Source of the DNA: JAZRGE01 sp045644025
GTDB lineage: Bacteria > Bacillota > Clostridia > Oscillospirales > Acutalibacteraceae
Reading direction: 5' to 3'
Length of the DNA: 8,483 nucleotides
NCBI GenBank assembly: GCA_045644025.1
Contig: JAZRGE010000122.1
Location: forward strand, 1 to 8,483
The notes beneath the pieces are model-generated. The model was not told the origin of the DNA. It saw only the letters and a program-made list of their open reading frames with translations, and ran no database searches. Each line of letters starts with the position of its first letter. The first letter of the stretch is position 1. This document shows positions 6,517 to 8,483 of this stretch, one piece after another. The translations under genes and the position numbers were made by a program.

Positions 6517-7569
6517 ATGAAACAGCTTTTTGATTATTTGGGTGATCGTGCCGCCCTTATTATCACCCCCGAAAACCGTAGATACTTCACCGGCTTTTTT
6601 TCCACCGAAGGTTATGTTATGGCCTACGGCGGAAAGCTGATCTTTCTTATAGATGGCCGCTATCACGAGGCAGCCGAAAGGGTTGTGAAATCGGCCGATG
6701 TGGTGTTGCTTACCGATGCAAAGGCTCAGATAAAGGAGCTTTTTGAGAAAAGCGGTTGCAGTGAGATATTGCTGGAAACACTTATAAGCGTGGAAGAAGC
6801 AGAAAATATTGCTTCCTTTGTGCCTGCTAAGCCCGATAAAGGGCTTAATAAGTGCATTCTTGATATGCGCGCTGTGAAGAGCAGGGAAGAGACTGATAAG
6901 ATTATCAAGGCTCAGCGCATTGCCGAAGAAGCATTCCTGCATATGTTGGATTTCATAAAGCCCGGCCTCACCGAGCGCGAAATCGGCTTGGAATTGGATT
7001 ATTTCATGCTTAAAAAAGGCGCCGAAGCTCTCTCTTTCGAGACTATTGCTGTATCCGGTCCCAATACATCCTTGCCCCACGGTGTGCCAGGTGATAGGGT
7101 GGTGCAGAACGGCGATTTTATCACGATGGATTTCGGAGCTGTGTATGATGGATATCACAGCGATATGACCCGTACCGTGGCTCTCGGCTACGCTACCGAC
7201 GAAATGAAGGAAATCTACAACACGGTTTATGAAGCTGCCCAAAAGGCTATTGATGCCACCAAAGCCGGAGAAAAGGCCGCGTTTGTGGATAAGCAGGCAA
7301 GAGATCATATCGAAAAAGCAGGCTATGGGAAGTATTTTAATCATGGCACAGGCCACGGCGTTGGCCTGGAGATCCTCGAAGCTCCCACGGTTTCTTTCCG
7401 TGCGGGGGAAACACTTCTGGAAGAAGGCCATATCATCACTATCGAGCCCGGCATATATATCCCCGGCAAGTTCGGCGTGCGAATAGAAGATATGCTTTTA
7501 GTCACTAAAGATGGCTATGAGAACCTAACTAAGGCTGAAAAACAACTTATTGTTGTAAAGCCCATATAA
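6517..7569 (+). CDS. M24 family Xaa-Pro aminopeptidase (PepP/PepQ-like)
   Basis: This 350-aa two-domain metallopeptidase removes or cleaves N-terminal residues next to proline. It has an N-terminal creatinase-like domain (about 1-115) and a C-terminal pita-bread domain (about 125-350). All five dimetal ligands are present: D205 (TMDFG), D216 (HSDMTR), H280 (GTGHGVG), E310 (TIEPG) and E324 (RIED). H188 (LPHG) is the usual auxiliary histidine. GAGGA (6505-6509) lies 7 nt before ATG 6517 and 2 nt separate it from the upstream gene, so translation is probably coupled. It stands directly before efp, a pairing common in Bacillota. EF-P acts on proline stretches, so this is a plausible proline-peptide theme but not evidence of joint function. 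Substrate preference (aminopeptidase P or dipeptidase) cannot be read from the sequence. Confidence 0.92.
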   Translation: MKQLFDYLGDRAALIITPENRRYFTGFFSTEGYVMAYGGKLIFLIDGRYHEAAERVVKSADVVLLTDAKAQIKELFEKSGCSEILLETLISVEEAENIASFVPAKPDKGLNKCILDMRAVKSREETDKIIKAQRIAEEAFLHMLDFIKPGLTEREIGLELDYFMLKKGAEALSFETIAVSGPNTSLPHGVPGDRVVQNGDFITMDFGAVYDGYHSDMTRTVALGYATDEMKEIYNTVYEAAQKAIDATKAGEKAAFVDKQARDHIEKAGYGKYFNHGTGHGVGLEILEAPTVSFRAGETLLEEGHIITIEPGIYIPGKFGVRIEDMLLVTKDGYENLTKAEKQLIVVKPI

Positions 7570-7578
7570 ATTGATATT

Positions 7579-7613
7579 TTACACTTGAAATCTATTGGGA
7601 AATAGTGTAATAT
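7579..7613 (+). promoter_or_regulatory. efp promoter with flanking inverted repeat (possible operator)
   Basis: A -35 box TTGAAA (7585-7590) and a -10 box TAATAT (7608-7613) are separated by 17 nt. A perfect 7-bp inverted repeat, TTACACT (7579-7585) and AGTGTAA (7604-7610), overlaps the outer edges of both boxes with an 18-nt gap. The gap also holds CTATT/AATAG (7592-7596, 7601-7605). A regulator binding both arms would cover the promoter. I do not recognise the site, and the repeat may be chance or due to AT-rich promoter sequence. Confidence 0.6.
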
Positions 7614-7620
7614 AACCTTT

Positions 7621-7730
7621 AGATAAAATACCGCTGCCGAAAGGCGGGCTTTGCATTCTTCTGGGTGAGCGAAGCCGCGGGAATAAAATACAGCCGGAAC
7701 ACCCAGCGGCAAGTAAGGATGTTGTAGATT
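7621..7730 (+). ncRNA. Candidate structured efp leader RNA with pseudoknot and anti-Shine-Dalgarno loop
   Basis: This 110-nt non-coding leader lies between the efp promoter and the efp ATG. Visible pairings are these. A GAAA-tetraloop hairpin forms from GCC/GGC (7636-7638, 7643-7645), extendable to 5 bp. Helix P3 pairs GGCTTTGC (7647-7654) with GCGAAGCC (7669-7676), 8 bp with one G-U. The P3 loop holds CTGGGTG (7661-7667), perfectly complementary to CACCCAG (7700-7706). The loop also holds ATTCTT (7655-7660), complementary to AAGGAT (7715-7720) with one G-U, which includes the efp Shine-Dalgarno AAGGA. A competing helix, CCGCTG (7631-7636) with CAGCGG (7704-7709), shares three bases with the pseudoknot. 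I do not recognise it as any riboswitch class I know. The pairings are seen in the sequence, while a regulatory role is inference. Confidence 0.5.
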
Positions 7731-8288
7731 ATGATTAGTGCCGGTGATTTCAGAAACGGTATAACCTTTGAGATGGACGGAAACGTTTACCAGATCATTG
7801 AGTTCCAGCATGTTAAACCCGGAAAGGGCGCTGCCTTCGTTCGTGCAAAGATCAAGAATGTTATTGCAGGTTCCGTTGTTGAGCGCACTTTTAACCCCAA
7901 CGATAAATATCCCCCCGCATTCATCGAGAGAAAGGAAATGGAATATTCCTACAGCGATGGCAATCTCTTCTACTTCATGGATAGCGAGACTTATGAGCTT
8001 GTTCCCGTGAACGAAGAAGATCTGGGAGATAACTTCAAGTTTGTTAAGGAAAATATGGTATGCAAGGTTCTCTCTTATAAGGGCAAAGTATTTGGTGTAG
8101 AGCCCCCCACTTTTGTTGAGCTCACCGTTACACAGACTGATCCCGGCTTCAAGGGCGACACTGCTACCAACGCCACCAAGCCCGCCACATTGGAAACAGG
8201 CGCCGAGATCCGCGTGCCCCTCTTTATCAATGAAGGCGAAGTTATCAGAATCGATACCCGTACCGGTGAATACATGGAGCGTGCCTAA
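7731..8288 (+). CDS. efp: Translation elongation factor P
   Basis: This is a 185-aa EF-P. It binds between the P and E sites of stalled ribosomes and promotes peptide bond formation at proline stretches. The start MISAGDFRNGITFE is the usual one. The N-terminal KOW-like domain (about 1-62) carries HVKPGKGAAFVR (27-38) with K32 at the loop tip, the position that is modified in Bacillus subtilis-type EF-P. Two OB domains follow (about 67-124 and 130-185), with the C-terminal signature EVIRIDTRTGEYMER. Length and motifs are complete. AAGGA (7715-7719) lies 11 nt before the ATG, a somewhat long spacing. The gene has its own promoter and a structured leader upstream and a terminator downstream, so it can form a monocistronic unit. 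No gene for a lysine-modifying enzyme is in this window. Confidence 0.97.
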   Translation: MISAGDFRNGITFEMDGNVYQIIEFQHVKPGKGAAFVRAKIKNVIAGSVVERTFNPNDKYPPAFIERKEMEYSYSDGNLFYFMDSETYELVPVNEEDLGDNFKFVKENMVCKVLSYKGKVFGVEPPTFVELTVTQTDPGFKGDTATNATKPATLETGAEIRVPLFINEGEVIRIDTRTGEYMERA

Positions 8289-8301
8289 TAGCTGCTCTTT
8301 C

Positions 8302-8340
8302 GGGCGGTGCTAAATTTTGCCGATGGCATTGCCCTTTTTA
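8302..8340 (+). terminator. Intrinsic terminator after efp
   Basis: GGGCGGTGC (8302-8310) pairs with GCATTGCCC (8326-8334) over 9 bp, including two G-U pairs, and can be extended inward by two pairs. Five T residues follow (8335-8339). It starts 13 nt after the efp stop. The next gene begins 29 nt downstream with no clear promoter between, so partial read-through is likely. Confidence 0.75.
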
Positions 8341-8368
8341 GCCGTATCGGCGCGGCGGAGGTCTTGAT

Positions 8369-8483
8369 ATGACTATTTATGAACAGATTTCTTATCTTAA
8401 GGGCCTGGCTGAAGGACTCGGACTCGACGAGAACAACAAGCAGGACAAACTTATAAAGGCTATCATCGACGTTCTGGATGAGA
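8369..8483 (+). CDS. CD1247 N-terminal domain-type protein, 3'-partial
   Basis: The reading frame starts at ATG 8369, with GGAGG (8357-8361) spaced 7 nt upstream, and runs off the window after 38 codons. The visible start reads MTIYEQISYLKGLAEGLGLD, then an amphipathic stretch ending KAIIDVLDE. This resembles the beginning of the clostridial family named after Clostridioides difficile CD1247, an acidic protein of unknown function with a predicted zinc ribbon further on. The zinc-binding part is outside the window. The family call rests on memory of the N-terminal sequence and the clostridial context. Confidence 0.7.
   Translation, partial: MTIYEQISYLKGLAEGLGLDENNKQDKLIKAIIDVLDE

Noticed and set aside
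6496..7431. A 311-codon open frame on the - strand opposite the M24 peptidase
   Set aside because: It is antisense to a gene with all catalytic residues intact. Its translation shows no domain pattern, so it is a shadow frame.
7621..7730. Leader of efp as a known riboswitch (c-di-GMP, THF, preQ1, ZTP, fluoride, SAM types) or an HDV-like ribozyme
   Set aside because: I compared remembered consensus motifs for these classes by eye and found none of their conserved cores. An Rfam search could still overturn this.
1..8483. Mobile element, CRISPR, toxin-antitoxin or defence system
   Set aside because: No transposase, integrase, direct-repeat array, tRNA junction or small toxin gene is visible. 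All genes are core housekeeping types with uniform orientation.

Overview
The window is an ordinary-looking chromosomal segment of a Gram-positive anaerobe, most likely a member of the class Clostridia (Bacillota). The evidence is the gene order nadD-yqeK-LCP-rsfS-leuS, the pair M24 peptidase-EF-P followed by a protein with the start of the clostridial 'CD1247 N-terminal' family, strong AGGAGG-type ribosome binding sites, and sigma-A-type promoters. I cannot name the genus. All nine genes lie on the + strand. I see no mobile element, CRISPR array, tRNA or rRNA, and no defence or biosynthetic island.

Region 1 (2-5328) is a tight five-gene operon entered from upstream. It holds an in-frame RdgB(C-terminus)-NadD fusion, the HD-domain Ap4A hydrolase YqeK, an LCP (LytR-CpsA-Psr) cell-wall ligase, the ribosomal silencing factor RsfS and leucyl-tRNA synthetase. 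The theme is nucleotide housekeeping and NAD synthesis, alarmone removal, ribosome control and tRNA charging, with one envelope gene inserted.

Region 2 (5335-5640) is a small self-contained unit. A perfect-consensus promoter (TTGACA, 17 nt, TATAAT) starts 7 bases after leuS, followed by a short leader, rpsU (58 aa, bS21) and a strong intrinsic terminator.

Region 3 (5663-7569) holds an endonuclease IV-like TIM-barrel protein and an M24 Xaa-Pro aminopeptidase, two bases apart. Region 4 (7570-8340) is efp with its own promoter, a structured leader of about 110 nt and a terminator. The start of a CD1247-type gene (8369 onward) runs off the 3' end.

The most interesting signals are not in the proteins. 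First, the efp leader can form an 8-bp hairpin whose loop carries a 7-nt stretch perfectly complementary to a downstream segment (a pseudoknot), directly next to a 6-7-nt stretch complementary to the efp Shine-Dalgarno region. A competing outer helix uses part of the same downstream segment, so this looks like a candidate cis-regulatory RNA switch. Second, the RdgB-NadD junction lies on an A6 run beside an out-of-frame ATG with a Shine-Dalgarno-like sequence. It is therefore either a true, very tight domain fusion or a one-base indel between two overlapping genes.
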